A DNA stretch of 64,000 bases from Solibacillus sp. FSL K6-1523 (GTDB lineage Bacteria > Bacillota > Bacilli > Bacillales_A > Planococcaceae). Position numbers and translations under genes: made by a program. The notes beneath the pieces were generated by a model that saw nothing but the letters and a program-made list of their open reading frames with translations, ran no database searches and was not told where the DNA came from. The DNA lies in NCBI RefSeq assembly GCF_038005225.1, contig NZ_JBBOSU010000001.1, forward strand, positions 3,460,001 to 3,524,000. The letters are read 5' to 3'. The stretch's first letter is position 1, and each line of letters starts with the position of its first letter. Of the stretch, positions 9,111 through 18,950 are shown in pieces.

Positions 9111-9899
9111 TCACCTACTTATGACGATACTTTCGTTTAAATACCGTTCTGTCTCCAATTTTTGTTCAAACCAGTTGATTTTTTCTCGGACTGATACAAC
9201 TTCTCCAACAATAATCATGCTCGGGTTGCTAACATTACTTTCCCTAACGTTTTGTGAAATTGTTTCTAAAGTACCCGTCACAGTTTGTTGTTCTTTAAAT
9301 GTCCCCATATGAACGAGCGCAACAGGCGTTGAAGGCTTTCGTCCATGCTTTAATAGCTGCGAACATATATACGGTAAATTTCCCACTCCCATATAAATTG
9401 CTAGTGTATCGACTCCTGTCGCCAAACTTTCCCATTTTATTGAATCATCCTTTCCTTCTCGCATATGCCCTGTGACAATCGCAAAGCTTGAGCTATAATC
9501 CCTATGTGTTACAGGTATACCTGCATAAGCTGGTGCTGCAATACCTGATGTAATACCAGGTACAATTTCAAACGGGATTTGATGTGCCGCAAGTACCTCC
9601 GCCTCTTCACCACCTCGCCCAAAAACAAATGGGTCTCCACCCTTTAAGCGTGTCACGATTTTCCCTTGGCTCGCGTATTGCACAAGTGAATAATTAATGT
9701 GATCTTGAATCATTGCGTGACGATTTGGTAACTTTCCACAATAAATCAGCTTGGCACTTGGCATAGCGTAGTCCAATAATTCCTTATTTATTAAACGATC
9801 ATAGAAAATAACATCTGCTTCTTTAATACACCGAAGCCCTTTAACTGTTATAAGTTCCACATCTCCAGGCCCTGCTCCAACAATATAAACCTTCCCCAT
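9111..9899 (-). CDS. cobA: Uroporphyrinogen-III C-methyltransferase
   Basis: The 262-residue protein starts with the SUMT signature VYIVGAGPGDVELITVKGLR and has YCGK, VTRLKGGDPFVFGRGGEEAE, PGITSGIAAPAYAGIP and THRDYSSSFAIVTGH, all hallmarks of SAM-dependent tetrapyrrole methylases. It converts uroporphyrinogen III to precorrin-2, the branch point to siroheme. It is a stand-alone SUMT, not the CysG fusion. It is the first gene of the siroheme/sulfite reductase operon. AGAGGTG precedes the ATG, and a candidate promoter lies at 9952-9980. Confidence 0.95.
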   Translation of the reverse strand: MGKVYIVGAGPGDVELITVKGLRCIKEADVIFYDRLINKELLDYAMPSAKLIYCGKLPNRHAMIQDHINYSLVQYASQGKIVTRLKGGDPFVFGRGGEEAEVLAAHQIPFEIVPGITSGIAAPAYAGIPVTHRDYSSSFAIVTGHMREGKDDSIKWESLATGVDTLAIYMGVGNLPYICSQLLKHGRKPSTPVALVHMGTFKEQQTVTGTLETISQNVRESNVSNPSMIIVGEVVSVREKINWFEQKLETERYLNESIVISR

Positions 9900-9951
9900 A
9901 TAGACACCTCTCTAGCAATCTGAATATTGTAAACTATTCGCGTTGTTGTAT

Positions 9952-9980
9952 ATATTATCCAACATAATCATAAAATACAA
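9952..9980 (-). promoter_or_regulatory. Candidate sigma-A promoter of the cobA-cysI operon
   Basis: The minus strand shows TTGTAT (9980-9975), a 17-base spacer and TAATAT (9957-9952), about 55 bases upstream of the cobA ATG. No riboswitch or T-box is visible in the short leader. Confidence 0.5.
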
Positions 9981-10020
9981 CTATACCTACATAAAAACTT
10001 GGTATTAAATTTTTAATGCC

Positions 10021-10244
10021 CTAAAAATCTGTGACATCCGCCGGAGCTTGGGTCAACACGATGTTGATCACAAAGGCGTTGTCACAGGACGTGACGAGCT
10101 TAGCCTTTGTTCCCCAATCCAGCCGAGTTTGAACCCTCACTGAATAGATTTGCTCATTTGGCATTCTCCCCACTTATAGAAGTAGGGGACTTCTGTGCCT
10201 GCCGCGTCGCTTTCGGTACAAATACATTTGCTGAATTAAGTTAA
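10021..10244. repeat. Nested palindromic dispersed element, copy C, between cobA and cysQ
   Basis: The first 95 bases are nearly identical to the right half of copy A: AAAAATCTG and TGTGACATCCGCCGG, the hairpin TCAACA-CGA-TGTTGA (10053-10067), and ACAAAGGC...GCCTTTGT with GTCAC/GTGAC inside. The left half is absent. A different module follows with GGCA/TGCC enclosing TCCCCACTT-ATAG-AAGTAGGGGA (about 10160-10200). The copy ends with GCTGAATTAAGTT (10232-10244), the same end block as copy B. This occupies most of the 441-base gap between cobA and cysQ. Confidence 0.75.
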
Positions 10245-10340
10245 AATATATTGGTTACGGAAAATCTCCATCTTGCCATTTATCAATCTTGAGTATTCCT
10301 AGATACTATGTTAGAATTACTCCCACTAGGAGGTTGTTCC

Positions 10341-11201
10341 ATGATTAACCATAAAATCAAAGTATTGGATGTTATTAAAATCGCATTGGAAGCAGGAAAA
10401 CATATTTTAGATGTGTATCATTCAAATAACGTAACAGTTGAATATAAAAATGATGCGTCTCCAGTAACGATTGCTGATAAAAAATCACATAACTATATTT
10501 GTCAGCAGCTATCTAAACACTATCCAAACATCCCATTAATAAGTGAAGAAGGTGATTTGCCAAACTATGAACAACGCCAACAATGGCATACTGCTTGGTT
10601 CATTGATCCTTTAGATGGTACAAAAGAATTTATTAAACGCAATGGTGAATTCACAGTCAATATTGCGCTCGTTGAAAAGGGCATACCAATTTTGGGCGTT
10701 ATTTATTCACCAGCACAAGATCTTATGTATTTTGCGAGTAGCTGGCACGGTTCATATAAATTATCGAATTGCCACGCGATTCTTCCGACGATTCATCATG
10801 AATTCGAATTAATAAAGACTGCCCAACAATTACCGATTAATTATTCGAATGAAGCATTCAGTATTGTTGTAAGTCGATCGCATTTCTCTAGTGAAACACA
10901 AGCCTATGTCGATCAAATTCAACAACAAGTCGGCGATGTACATATTATTGAAGCAGGTAGCTCAATAAAAATGTGCCTTATTGCTGAAGGTGTTGCACAA
11001 ATTTACCCACGATTAAGCTATTCAATGGAATGGGATACAGCGGCAGGAGAAGCTATTGTCATGTATAGCGGAGGAAAGGTTGAAGAGTACGGAACCCAAT
11101 CACCCCTGCAATACAATAAAGAGCATTTAAAAAATCCTTTCCATATCGTAACGGCTAAGCCGAATGACAACTTAGTTATCGCACGATTCATTTACAAGTA
11201 G
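10341..11201 (+). CDS. cysQ: 3'(2'),5'-bisphosphate nucleotidase CysQ
   Basis: The 286-residue protein belongs to the inositol-monophosphatase superfamily. It shows the metal-binding motifs ISEEGD, WFIDPLDGTKEF and, near the C-terminus, MEWDTAAGEAIV. It hydrolyses 3'-phosphoadenosine 5'-phosphate, which builds up when PAPS is reduced and inhibits PAPS enzymes. That fits its place between the two sulfate operons. An upstream in-frame ATG exists at 10308, but AGGAGG (10328-10333) sits 7 bases before the ATG at 10341, which I take as the start. It is transcribed divergently from cobA. Confidence 0.9.
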   Translation: MINHKIKVLDVIKIALEAGKHILDVYHSNNVTVEYKNDASPVTIADKKSHNYICQQLSKHYPNIPLISEEGDLPNYEQRQQWHTAWFIDPLDGTKEFIKRNGEFTVNIALVEKGIPILGVIYSPAQDLMYFASSWHGSYKLSNCHAILPTIHHEFELIKTAQQLPINYSNEAFSIVVSRSHFSSETQAYVDQIQQQVGDVHIIEAGSSIKMCLIAEGVAQIYPRLSYSMEWDTAAGEAIVMYSGGKVEEYGTQSPLQYNKEHLKNPFHIVTAKPNDNLVIARFIYK

Positions 11202-11220
11202 AATCGAATTGCAATGAAAC

Positions 11221-11272
11221 ATCCTCCCTAAAACATCACCTATGATTATGTCTTGCGAATTGTAGGGAGGAT
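11221..11272 (+). terminator. Stem-loop between convergent cysQ and cysNC
   Basis: ATCCTCCCTA (11221-11230) and TAGGGAGGAT (11263-11272) form a perfect 10-bp stem with a 32-base loop. There is no good T-run on either strand, so termination is only likely. Confidence 0.4.
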
Positions 11273-11282
11273 AATCAATTAT

Positions 11283-13109
11283 TTAAGATAGGATTTTAAT
11301 GATTTCCTTTACTAAATAATCCGTTGCATCTTTCAACACATATTTACTTGTATCAATTTCAATATGCGGATTCCTTGGTGCCTCATACGGACTTGATATT
11401 CCTGTAAAATGCTGTATTTCCTCTGCTCTTGCCTTTTTGTATAACCCTTTAACATCACGTTCTTCACACACTTCAAGCGGCGTACTAACGTAAATTTCAA
11501 TATAGGACTCACCAAGTATCTTTTTCGCATAAGCTCGGTCCCGCTCAAATGGCGAAATAAACGATGATAACGTAATCAATCCTGCATCATTCATCAACTT
11601 CGCCACTTCTGCAGTACGTCGAATATTTTCTATACGTCCCGCCTCATCAAAACCTAAATCTTTATTTAATCCAAGCCGAACATTATCGCCATCTAGCAAC
11701 ATTGTATGATAGCCTAGAGAAACTAAACGTTTTTCTACTTCATTTGCGAGCGTTGATTTTCCCGATCCAGAAAGTCCCGTAAACCATAATGTTATCGGAA
11801 CTTGCCCTTTTTGCTTTGTACGAACTTCACGTGTGATATCTGTATTTTGCCAACTAACATTTGTCAATTGCCCAGTAGCTTTCGTTACTACGCCACACGC
11901 AGATGTCATATTCGTAACACGATCAATTAAAATAAAACTACCGAGCGTTTCATTTCGTTCAAATGAATCCAACACTACTTTTTCAGATAGGGAAATTTCA
12001 CAAGTTGCTAATTCATTTTTTATGATTTGTTCAGTTATTAAATGCTCGCCCGTATTAATTTCTACTTTATGCTGAATCGATAAAACTGTACCAGGAATGA
12101 TTTTTGTACCAATTTTGACTAAGTACTGTTTGCCAGGTACGAGATTTGTATCATCCATCCATAAAATTTGAGCGCTAAATAAATCGGCTACTTCAATGCT
12201 AGGAGCTGTTGTTAAAACACAGCCGCGCGAAACATCCACTTCTCTATCTAATTGAACAGCAATTGGCTGCCCTATATGAGCAGATTGCACTTCTTTATTT
12301 GTTAATAAAATACTTTTTACATTTGCTTTTTCATTGCTTGGTAGCGTCGTAATTTCATCGCCTACTGAAATTGTGCCCGCTTCAACTTGCCCTTGAAATC
12401 CACGGAAAGTATGGTCAGGTCTACTAACACGCTGGACAGGCATGATGAAACCGTTTTGTTTATTATTTTTACTAGCATCTACATTTTCTAAATAAGGTAG
12501 TAGCGCTAGACCGTCGTACCATGGGGTATGTGCCGAGTATTTTGTCACATTATCCCCGTTTGTAGCTGAAACAGGAATCGCCTGAACACTTGCAAGCTGT
12601 AAGTCCTTTGTTAGCTGTTTGAAATCCTCCTGTATCGCATTGAATCGTGCTTGATTAAAACCAATTAAGTCCATTTTATTAACAGCTAACACAATATGCT
12701 TCACGCCCATTAATGCACAAATACGAGCATGGCGTTTCGTTTGGGTAATGACCCCTTTTGTCGCGTCGACTAAAATAATGGCGAGATCTGCAAACGATGC
12801 ACCTACAGCCATATTCCGTGTATATTCTTCGTGCCCCGGCGTATCTGCTACGATAAACGAACGATGACTTGTCGTGAAATAGCGATACGCAACATCGATT
12901 GTAATCCCTTGTTCCCTTTCTGCTAATAGCCCATCAAGCAGGAGGGAATAATCTATTTCTCCTCCCCTGTTCCCTACTTTACTATCTAATTCAAGTGCTT
13001 TTTCTTGATCGGTAAACAGTAATTTTGCATCGTATAACATATGACCAATTAATGTAGATTTCCCATCATCTACACTGCCACATGTAATAAATTTCAATAA
13101 ACTTTTCAT
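11283..13109 (-). CDS. cysNC: Bifunctional sulfate adenylyltransferase subunit 1 / APS kinase
   Basis: The 608-residue fusion has two parts. The N-terminal part (about residues 1-415) is the CysN GTPase with [10 protein letters not shown] (P-loop), DTPGHEEY (G3) and NKMD (G4), followed by EF-Tu-like beta barrels; GTP hydrolysis drives APS formation by CysD. The C-terminal part (about 430-608) is APS kinase with P-loop GLSGSGKST and [17 protein letters not shown], making PAPS. The frame is open upstream into cysD, but the best start is the ATG at 13109, one base after the cysD stop and preceded by GGAGGGG. It is last in the operon. Confidence 0.95.
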   Translation of the reverse strand: MKSLLKFITCGSVDDGKSTLIGHMLYDAKLLFTDQEKALELDSKVGNRGGEIDYSLLLDGLLAEREQGITIDVAYRYFTTSHRSFIVADTPGHEEYTRNMAVGASFADLAIILVDATKGVITQTKRHARICALMGVKHIVLAVNKMDLIGFNQARFNAIQEDFKQLTKDLQLASVQAIPVSATNGDNVTKYSAHTPWYDGLALLPYLENVDASKNNKQNGFIMPVQRVSRPDHTFRGFQGQVEAGTISVGDEITTLPSNEKANVKSILLTNKEVQSAHIGQPIAVQLDREVDVSRGCVLTTAPSIEVADLFSAQILWMDDTNLVPGKQYLVKIGTKIIPGTVLSIQHKVEINTGEHLITEQIIKNELATCEISLSEKVVLDSFERNETLGSFILIDRVTNMTSACGVVTKATGQLTNVSWQNTDITREVRTKQKGQVPITLWFTGLSGSGKSTLANEVEKRLVSLGYHTMLLDGDNVRLGLNKDLGFDEAGRIENIRRTAEVAKLMNDAGLITLSSFISPFERDRAYAKKILGESYIEIYVSTPLEVCEERDVKGLYKKARAEEIQHFTGISSPYEAPRNPHIEIDTSKYVLKDATDYLVKEIIKILS

Positions 13110-13110
13110 G

Positions 13111-14010
13111 TTAGAAATACCCCTCCCGCTTGCGTCTTTCCATACTTCCAACAGCTTCCTGGTCAATCACACGCGTTGTACGTTCTGATGTAACTGCTCC
13201 TAATGTTTCTTCAATAATTTCATCTAACGTAACCGCATCTGATTCAATGCCGCCTGTAAGTGGGTAACAACCTAATGTACGAAAACGAACCTTTTTCATG
13301 AGCACTTCTTCATTCGGTTCGATTCGCATACGTTGATCATCTACCATGACATAATTGCCTTCACGGTACACGACAGGTCTTTCCTTTGCAAAATAGAGTG
13401 GTACGATGTCGATATTTTCTCTACGAATATATTGCCATATATCCTTCTCAGTCCAGTTCGAAATCGGAAATACCCGAATACTTTCTCCTTTATGAATTTT
13501 TGTATTATATAACTTCCACATCTCAGGTCGTTGATTTTTTGGATCCCATGCGTGGTTTTTATTTCGGAAAGAAAAAATTCGTTCCTTTGCACGCGATTTC
13601 TCCTCATCTCGTCGTCCACCACCAAAAGCAGCCGCAAACCCATACTTATCTAATCCTTGTTTCAAGCTTTCTGTTTTCATAATATCTGTATATGCCGAAC
13701 CGTGATCGAACGGATTAATCCCTTGCGATAACCCCTCTTCATTGCTATGAACTAACATTTCAATTCCTAGTTCCTTTGCACGGCGATCTCTAAATTCAAT
13801 CATTTCTTTAAATTTCCACGTTGTGTCGATGTGTAAAAAAGGAAATGGCGGTTTCTCAGGATAGAAAGCTTTCATCGCTAAATGAAGCATAACGGAGCTA
13901 TCCTTTCCTATCGAATAAAGCATCACAGGATTTTCACATTCTGCGGCTACTTCTCGAATAATATATATCGCTTCTGCCTCAAGTTGATCGAGGTGTGTCT
14001 GTTCATTCAT
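13111..14010 (-). CDS. cysD: Sulfate adenylyltransferase subunit 2
   Basis: The 299-residue protein is a PP-loop ATP pyrophosphatase. Visible motifs are [14 protein letters not shown] (PP-loop), [26 protein letters not shown] and the C-terminal [10 protein letters not shown] typical of CysD. With CysN it makes adenosine 5'-phosphosulfate from ATP and sulfate. Many Bacillus species use a single-chain Sat enzyme instead, so the two-subunit form is worth noting. The ATG at 14010 follows GGAGATAG. It is directly followed by cysNC. Confidence 0.95.
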   Translation of the reverse strand: MNEQTHLDQLEAEAIYIIREVAAECENPVMLYSIGKDSSVMLHLAMKAFYPEKPPFPFLHIDTTWKFKEMIEFRDRRAKELGIEMLVHSNEEGLSQGINPFDHGSAYTDIMKTESLKQGLDKYGFAAAFGGGRRDEEKSRAKERIFSFRNKNHAWDPKNQRPEMWKLYNTKIHKGESIRVFPISNWTEKDIWQYIRRENIDIVPLYFAKERPVVYREGNYVMVDDQRMRIEPNEEVLMKKVRFRTLGCYPLTGGIESDAVTLDEIIEETLGAVTSERTTRVIDQEAVGSMERRKREGYF

Positions 14011-14049
14011 TTACTCTATCTCCTTCCAATATTCGGTGAAATCAATCCA

Positions 14050-14751
14050 CTAACCGTGTAAGCCACATTCTGTTTTGCCTTGCCCTTGCCATCTTCCGGA
14101 GCGTAAATCTTCCGCTGTAAAAGCAGGCTTTGTGCAATGTGAACAGCCGATGCTCGGATATCCTTGGTCATGCAAGACGTTATATGTTAAATCATGCTTC
14201 GAAACATATCGCCATACATCCTTCCAAGTCCAGTGAATAAGCGGACATATTTTAATCGATTGGAAACGGTCATCTTTATTAATAAATTCAACATTTTTTC
14301 GTGTTTCTGACTGCTCATGACGAAGACCAGATATCCATGCTTTAGCACCCGTTAATACATCATTTAAGGGCTCTAGCTTTCGAATTTTACAGCATTGATT
14401 TGGATTCGTTTCCCATAATTGATCGCCGTATTGCTTCGCTTGCTGTTCTAAAGTGAGCGCTGGTTTCTTTAATACAATTTGAAGCGTTGGATACTTCTTA
14501 CGGACACGCTCAATCGTTTCATATGTTTCTTTAAAATGGACATCTGTATCTAAAAACACAATTTTTGCATCAGGCTGTACTTTCGCAATCAAATCGATTA
14601 ATACAATTCCTTCAATACCAAAGCTACACGCATACACGATATCATTGCCATATTCCTTAAAGCTCCACTGTAAAACTTGCAGAGCCCCTTTATAAGTTTC
14701 ATCATTGTCGAATGAAATATTCGGCTTTTGCCATGCTTCGTAAGTTAACAA
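14050..14751 (-). CDS. cysH: APS/PAPS reductase with [4Fe-4S] cysteines
   Basis: The 233-residue protein has the PP-loop-like [14 protein letters not shown] and the C-terminal catalytic ECGLHG (C229). It also carries the cysteine pairs CC (C120, C121) and CSHC (C203, C206). These four cysteines hold the iron-sulfur cluster of APS-reducing enzymes and are missing from the classic E. coli PAPS reductase. It should reduce APS, perhaps also PAPS as in B. subtilis, to sulfite using thioredoxin. The start is TTG at 14751, preceded by GGGGGAG. The nearby suf operon could supply the cluster. Confidence 0.93.
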   Translation of the reverse strand: MLTYEAWQKPNISFDNDETYKGALQVLQWSFKEYGNDIVYACSFGIEGIVLIDLIAKVQPDAKIVFLDTDVHFKETYETIERVRKKYPTLQIVLKKPALTLEQQAKQYGDQLWETNPNQCCKIRKLEPLNDVLTGAKAWISGLRHEQSETRKNVEFINKDDRFQSIKICPLIHWTWKDVWRYVSKHDLTYNVLHDQGYPSIGCSHCTKPAFTAEDLRSGRWQGQGKTECGLHG

Positions 14752-14764
14752 ACGTTTCTCCCCC

Positions 14765-15838
14765 TTATATTACAAAGTCCTCAGGAATGAATACCTTCAC
14801 TTCTTTCGGACTAACATAAACGACTTCTCCTACTTTCAACTGAAGCTGTAAATAGTCTTCCTTGCTTAGCTCTACCTCTATATAGGCGTCGCTATCTTCA
14901 CGCTTCATTTCAATATGCCACGTCGGACCAACCGAATGCATAAATAAAATTTTGGCAGCTATGGCTTCTTCACTTTGCTTTTCTCGCTCAATGATTAAAT
15001 GGTGCGGGCGAACATATCCAACAGCTTCTTTGTCATTTGCATGTAAATGATCTGGTGCATTAAAACTTGCTGAGCCCAAATCTAATTTCCCTTTATGAAG
15101 ACGCCCGTGGAATAAATTCACATTGCCCAAAAAGTCATATACGAACGGGCTAGCCGGCTTATCATATACTTCAGATGGTGTACCAAGTTGTTCTATTTTC
15201 CCTTTATTCATAATGACAATCCGGTCCGCTACGTCTAACGCTTCTTCTTGATCATGCGTTACAAATACACTCGTGACATGGATTTCATTATGTAATTTTC
15301 GTAACCATCTACGTAATTCTTTCCGAACTTTTGCATCGAGCGCACCAAATGGCTCATCTAGCAATAATATTTTCGGTTCTACCGCTAACGCTCTTGCCAA
15401 GGCTACACGCTGCCGTTGACCACCTGAAAGCTGCGTAGGATATCGATGGGCAAAACCACTTAATTTCACTAGTTCTAAAAGTTCATTTACTTTCATTTCA
15501 ATTTCTTTTTTTGATGGACGCAATCTTTTTTTACGCACTTTTAAGCCAAATGCAACATTCTCGAATACAGTCATATGCTTAAATAATGCATAATGTTGGA
15601 ACACAAAACCTACATCGCGCTGATTTACATGAACATCACTTAAATCTTTACCATCAAATAAAATACTACCGTTATCAATCGACTCTAGCCCAGCGATGAT
15701 ACGTAATAGCGTCGTCTTTCCTGAACCTGAAGGACCAAGTAATGCCACGAGCTCCCCTTTAGGAATCGTTAAATTAATATTTGATAATGCTTGAAACGAG
15801 CCATAGTGCTTCGTTAAATTGCTTATTTCTATCGACAT
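14765..15838 (-). CDS. cysA: Sulfate/thiosulfate ABC transporter ATPase
   Basis: The 357-residue ABC ATPase has Walker [13 protein letters not shown]-loop FVFQHYALF, signature [15 protein letters not shown], Walker [13 protein letters not shown] and H-loop [10 protein letters not shown]-terminal extension of about 110 residues includes a TOBE-like regulatory part, as in CysA. It powers sulfate uptake through CysT/CysW and lies directly downstream of cysW in the same operon. Confidence 0.93.
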   Translation of the reverse strand: MSIEISNLTKHYGSFQALSNINLTIPKGELVALLGPSGSGKTTLLRIIAGLESIDNGSILFDGKDLSDVHVNQRDVGFVFQHYALFKHMTVFENVAFGLKVRKKRLRPSKKEIEMKVNELLELVKLSGFAHRYPTQLSGGQRQRVALARALAVEPKILLLDEPFGALDAKVRKELRRWLRKLHNEIHVTSVFVTHDQEEALDVADRIVIMNKGKIEQLGTPSEVYDKPASPFVYDFLGNVNLFHGRLHKGKLDLGSASFNAPDHLHANDKEAVGYVRPHHLIIEREKQSEEAIAAKILFMHSVGPTWHIEMKREDSDAYIEVELSKEDYLQLQLKVGEVVYVSPKEVKVFIPEDFVI

Positions 15839-15854
15839 TTTCCATCACCCATTC

Positions 15855-16721
15855 CTATGCATGTTCTTTTTCAGTTCGCCATTCAATCCAAGACTTTACA
15901 ATTAGCGTAAGGAATGCTAGCAATGACATTAATGAAGCAAACGCAAACGCAGCAGAAAATTGATATTCGTTATAAAGTATTTCTACATGTAACGGCATTG
16001 TGTTTGTCATTCCTCTAATTCGGCCAGAAACAACTGACACAGCTCCATATTCTCCAATTGCTCGGGCGTTACATAAAATCATGCCGTACAGTAGCCCCCA
16101 TTTTATTGTTGGTAGCGTTACTTGAAAAAACATTTGCCATCCATTTGCCCCGAGAGAAATAGCTGCCTCTTCTTCTGCACTTCCCTGCGCCTGCATCAAA
16201 GGTATTAACTCACGTGCCACAAATGGTAATGTGACAAACATCGTTGCAATAATAATTCCAGGTACAGAAAAAATAACTTTAATTCCCCAATCGGTAAGTA
16301 GCGGGCCGAGTACACCTCGCGGGCTAAAGAACAATACAAAAACTAAACCAGCAATAACTGGTGATACAGCAAACGGCAATTCAATGAGGGATAATAGTAG
16401 TTGCTTCCCTCTAAATTGGAACTTCGTAATACACCACGCCGCCGCTACACCGAAAATTGTATTAAGTGGTACGGTAATAATAGCTACGAATAACGTTAAT
16501 TTTATGGCAGATAATGCATCACTTTCCGTAATCGCCGCAAAATAAACGGCCGTTCCTTGTTCGAATGCTTTCGCAAAAATGAATACAAGTGGTACTAAAA
16601 GAAATAAACTTAAATACAGGAACATCACAGTAATCAAAATCTGCTTCGTCCAATTTGGTTTTGATTTATTCATTACGTTTTGAATTTCGTTTTCCTTATA
16701 TTTCGAAACATTTATCGTCAT
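15855..16721 (-). CDS. cysW: Sulfate ABC transporter permease CysW
   Basis: The 288-residue protein has about six membrane helices and the permease EAA loop (EEAAISLGANGWQMFFQVTLPTI, shown here in pieces: EEAAISLGANG, then VTLP). The end of the EAA region, GEYGAVSVVSGRI, is typical of the sulfate/molybdate permease family. It pairs with CysT to form the channel. AGGGAGGTGG precedes the ATG. Confidence 0.9.
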   Translation of the reverse strand: MTINVSKYKENEIQNVMNKSKPNWTKQILITVMFLYLSLFLLVPLVFIFAKAFEQGTAVYFAAITESDALSAIKLTLFVAIITVPLNTIFGVAAAWCITKFQFRGKQLLLSLIELPFAVSPVIAGLVFVLFFSPRGVLGPLLTDWGIKVIFSVPGIIIATMFVTLPFVARELIPLMQAQGSAEEEAAISLGANGWQMFFQVTLPTIKWGLLYGMILCNARAIGEYGAVSVVSGRIRGMTNTMPLHVEILYNEYQFSAAFAFASLMSLLAFLTLIVKSWIEWRTEKEHA

Positions 16722-16736
16722 TAGTAGCCCACCTCC

Positions 16737-17576
16737 CTATTCATCTTGCAATTCATGCTTTCTGCTCCACTTTTGGAGTAAATTAATAATGATTAAGCAA
16801 ATAAAAGAAACGAGTAACATCACTACCGCAATAGCTGTAGCACCTGCATAATCAAATTGTTCAAGCTTTGTCATAATCATAAGAGGGGCAATTTCTGTTT
16901 TCATTGGCATATTCCCTGCAATAAAAACCACTGAACCATATTCACCAAGCCCTCGTGCAAATGCTAGAGAAAAACCAGCTAACAAAGCCGGTAATACTTC
17001 CGGAAAAATAACTTTCATAAAAATTTGCTGTTTTGTTGCACCTAAGCTTGAAGCAGCTTCTTCCACTTCTTGCTCTAAGTTTTCTAGCACCGGCTGCACC
17101 ATCCGCACGACAAATGGTAGGCCGATAAACATTAAGGCAATCATAATGCCAAGTGGAGTAAATGAAACTTTAATGCCGATTGCTGAAAAATATTGTCCAA
17201 TCCAACCATCCTGTGCATACAATGTCGTCAACGCAATCCCAGCAACTGCTGTTGGTAAAGCGAAAGGTAAATCAATTAGTCCATCAATAATTCTTTTACC
17301 TGGGAACGAGTAGCGTACTAATACCCAAGCAATCATAAAGCCAAATATGCCATTCAATAATGCCGCCCCAAATGATGTGGCAAATGAAATTTTATAAGCA
17401 TGCATCATCCGTTCACTCGTAACAACTTGCCAAAATTCCGACCAGCCTAGCTTTGAGGACTCAATAAACACCATGGACAACGGGATTAAAATAAACAAAC
17501 TAACATACATCGTCGTAATGCCCATTGAAAGACCAAATCCAGGCAATACGTTCTTTTTTTTATGCTTTTTCTTCAT
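16737..17576 (-). CDS. cysT: Sulfate ABC transporter permease CysT
   Basis: The 279-residue protein has six predicted membrane segments and an EAA loop (EEAASSLGATKQQIF), with ARGLGEYGSVVFIAGNMP near the end as in CysT/CysU. I chose the ATG at 17576, which has AGGTGG 8 bases before it. Two in-frame GTG codons further upstream overlap that ribosome site and are less likely. It forms the membrane channel with CysW. Confidence 0.9.
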   Translation of the reverse strand: MKKKHKKKNVLPGFGLSMGITTMYVSLFILIPLSMVFIESSKLGWSEFWQVVTSERMMHAYKISFATSFGAALLNGIFGFMIAWVLVRYSFPGKRIIDGLIDLPFALPTAVAGIALTTLYAQDGWIGQYFSAIGIKVSFTPLGIMIALMFIGLPFVVRMVQPVLENLEQEVEEAASSLGATKQQIFMKVIFPEVLPALLAGFSLAFARGLGEYGSVVFIAGNMPMKTEIAPLMIMTKLEQFDYAGATAIAVVMLLVSFICLIIINLLQKWSRKHELQDE

Positions 17577-17602
17577 GCGCTCCACCACCTAACTTTTCCC
17601 CG

Positions 17603-18637
17603 TCATTCATAAATGGAGTCGAATATACCCCCATCGTTAAAATGCTTTTCTTGCACTTCTTTCCAGCTTCCTAATTTATCGTTTATTGTGAATAACTGAA
17701 TTTCTGGAAACTGCTCTTTGTATTTTTCCATTACCTCTTTGGAACGTGGACGAAAGTAGTTTTTCGCTACGATTTCCTGACCAACCTCTGTATATAAATA
17801 CTGCAAATAACTTTCCGCCACTTCTCTCGTACCTTTTTTATCTACAACACGATCAACTACTGCAACAGATGGTTCGGCTAAAATACTAATCGAGGGTGAT
17901 ACAATTTGTAATTCATCTCCACCTAGTTCCTTTAAAGCCAAAAATGCTTCATTCTCCCATGTAATTAAAACATCGCCAATCCCTTTTTCAACAAAGGTTG
18001 TTGTAGATCCACGTGCCCCAGAATCTAACACCTCGACATTTTTATATATTTTCGTTACAAATTTCTGTACCTTTTTTTCATCACCATCATATTTTTCAAG
18101 TGCATATACCCAGGCAGCTAGGTAATTCCACCGTGCGCCACCAGATATTTTAGGATTCGGTGTAATAACTGAAACATTTTTCTTCGTTAAGTCATCCCAA
18201 TCCTCAATGTTTTTTGGATTATCTTTACGTACTAAAAATACGATTGTTGACGTGTAGGGAGCCGAGTTGTTTTCCAATCGATTGATCCAATTTTGATCGA
18301 TTAATTGTTGATCAGCAATCGCTTCAATATCGTAAGCTAATGCAAGCGTTGCTACATCTGCCTCTAATCCATCAATGACAGAGCGTGCCTGACTTCCCGA
18401 ACCGCCGTGCGATTGCCTAATCGCCACCTCTTGCCCTGTTTTTTGCTCCCAATAAGAAGCAAATTCTTTATTAAACTCCTGATATAGTTCTCGCGTCGGG
18501 TCATAAGAAACATTCAATAATTTTATAGAATTAGTAGCTGCATCGTTCTTCCCATTTGAATCCTGCCCGCAAGCGCTTAATAATGCGAAGGACATTATAA
18601 TGAGTGCTGCATGCCGTATTACTCCTCTTTTTTTCAT
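17603..18637 (-). CDS. cysP: Sulfate-binding lipoprotein
   Basis: The 344-residue protein is the solute-binding part of the sulfate importer. It begins with a lipoprotein signal peptide (MKKRGVIRH, hydrophobic stretch, lipobox LLSAC). Family blocks are [53 protein letters not shown] and [13 protein letters not shown]. The start is the ATG at 18637, with GGAGG 8 bases before it. An in-frame ATG 12 codons upstream has no ribosome site. First gene of the cysPTWA-HD-NC operon. Confidence 0.93.
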   Translation of the reverse strand: MKKRGVIRHAALIIMSFALLSACGQDSNGKNDAATNSIKLLNVSYDPTRELYQEFNKEFASYWEQKTGQEVAIRQSHGGSGSQARSVIDGLEADVATLALAYDIEAIADQQLIDQNWINRLENNSAPYTSTIVFLVRKDNPKNIEDWDDLTKKNVSVITPNPKISGGARWNYLAAWVYALEKYDGDEKKVQKFVTKIYKNVEVLDSGARGSTTTFVEKGIGDVLITWENEAFLALKELGGDELQIVSPSISILAEPSVAVVDRVVDKKGTREVAESYLQYLYTEVGQEIVAKNYFRPRSKEVMEKYKEQFPEIQLFTINDKLGSWKEVQEKHFNDGGIFDSIYE

Positions 18638-18709
18638 CAATTTATCCTCCAGTTTTATAAATATCCAATTCAAGTTAATTAAACCTATTTGTTAAGTACG
18701 TTTTAATTG

Positions 18710-18766
18710 AAAATAAAAAGCTGCTCAATTTTACAGAAGGGAATCCCCTGCATAATTGAGCAGCCT
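18710..18766 (-). terminator. Leader terminator in front of cysP, probable attenuator
   Basis: On the minus strand GCTGCTCAATT (18764-18754) pairs with AATTGAGCAGC (18730-18720), an 11-bp perfect stem, followed by a T-rich run. It lies between the promoter at 18815-18843 and the cysP ATG, so it would stop transcription before the operon. A competing pairing of CTAG with CTAG (18766-18780) just upstream overlaps the 5' arm region. The sequence does not match the SAM-I riboswitch or a T-box. Confidence 0.75.
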
Positions 18767-18814
18767 CTAGTTTTCTAGTGAGCTACTTTAATTCTTAGTA
18801 TTTTGATATGTATT

Positions 18815-18843
18815 ATCATATTTCACCCTCCCCGTTTTGTCAA
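18815..18843 (-). promoter_or_regulatory. Sigma-A promoter of the cysPTWA-cysHD-cysNC operon
   Basis: Minus strand TTGACA (18843-18838), a 17-base spacer and TATGAT (18820-18815): nearly perfect consensus. The leader to the cysP ATG is about 170 bases and holds the attenuator hairpin. Confidence 0.85.
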
Positions 18844-18903
18844 CGTTAAATTTTAATTTTTCTGATAAATATTAAGTCCAGTTAACACGAAAGTAAGCTA
18901 TAC

Positions 18904-18945
18904 AAAAAAGCTGCTTTAGACTTTATTTGTCTAAAACAGCTTTTT
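18904..18945 (-). terminator. Terminator of the suf operon
   Basis: A long stem (AAAGCTG and TTTAGAC pairing with GTCTAAA and CAGCTTT) ends in a T-run on the minus strand, just after the sufB stop at 18951. Confidence 0.85.
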
Positions 18946-18950
18946 CCATA

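Noticed and set aside
10160-10215. Insertion sequence end of IS200/IS605 type
   Set aside because: Only one short hairpin resembles such ends. No transposase or TnpB frame is near. It fits the nested repeat family better.
13110-13166. Extended start of cysNC inside cysD
   Set aside because: The ATG at 13109 directly follows the cysD stop with GGAGGGG before it and gives the normal CysN N-terminus.
18638-18820. SAM-I or T-box riboswitch in the cysP leader
   Set aside because: Neither the S-box blocks seen at 28447-28556 nor T-box motifs such as AGGGTGG are present; only an attenuator-like terminator is seen.
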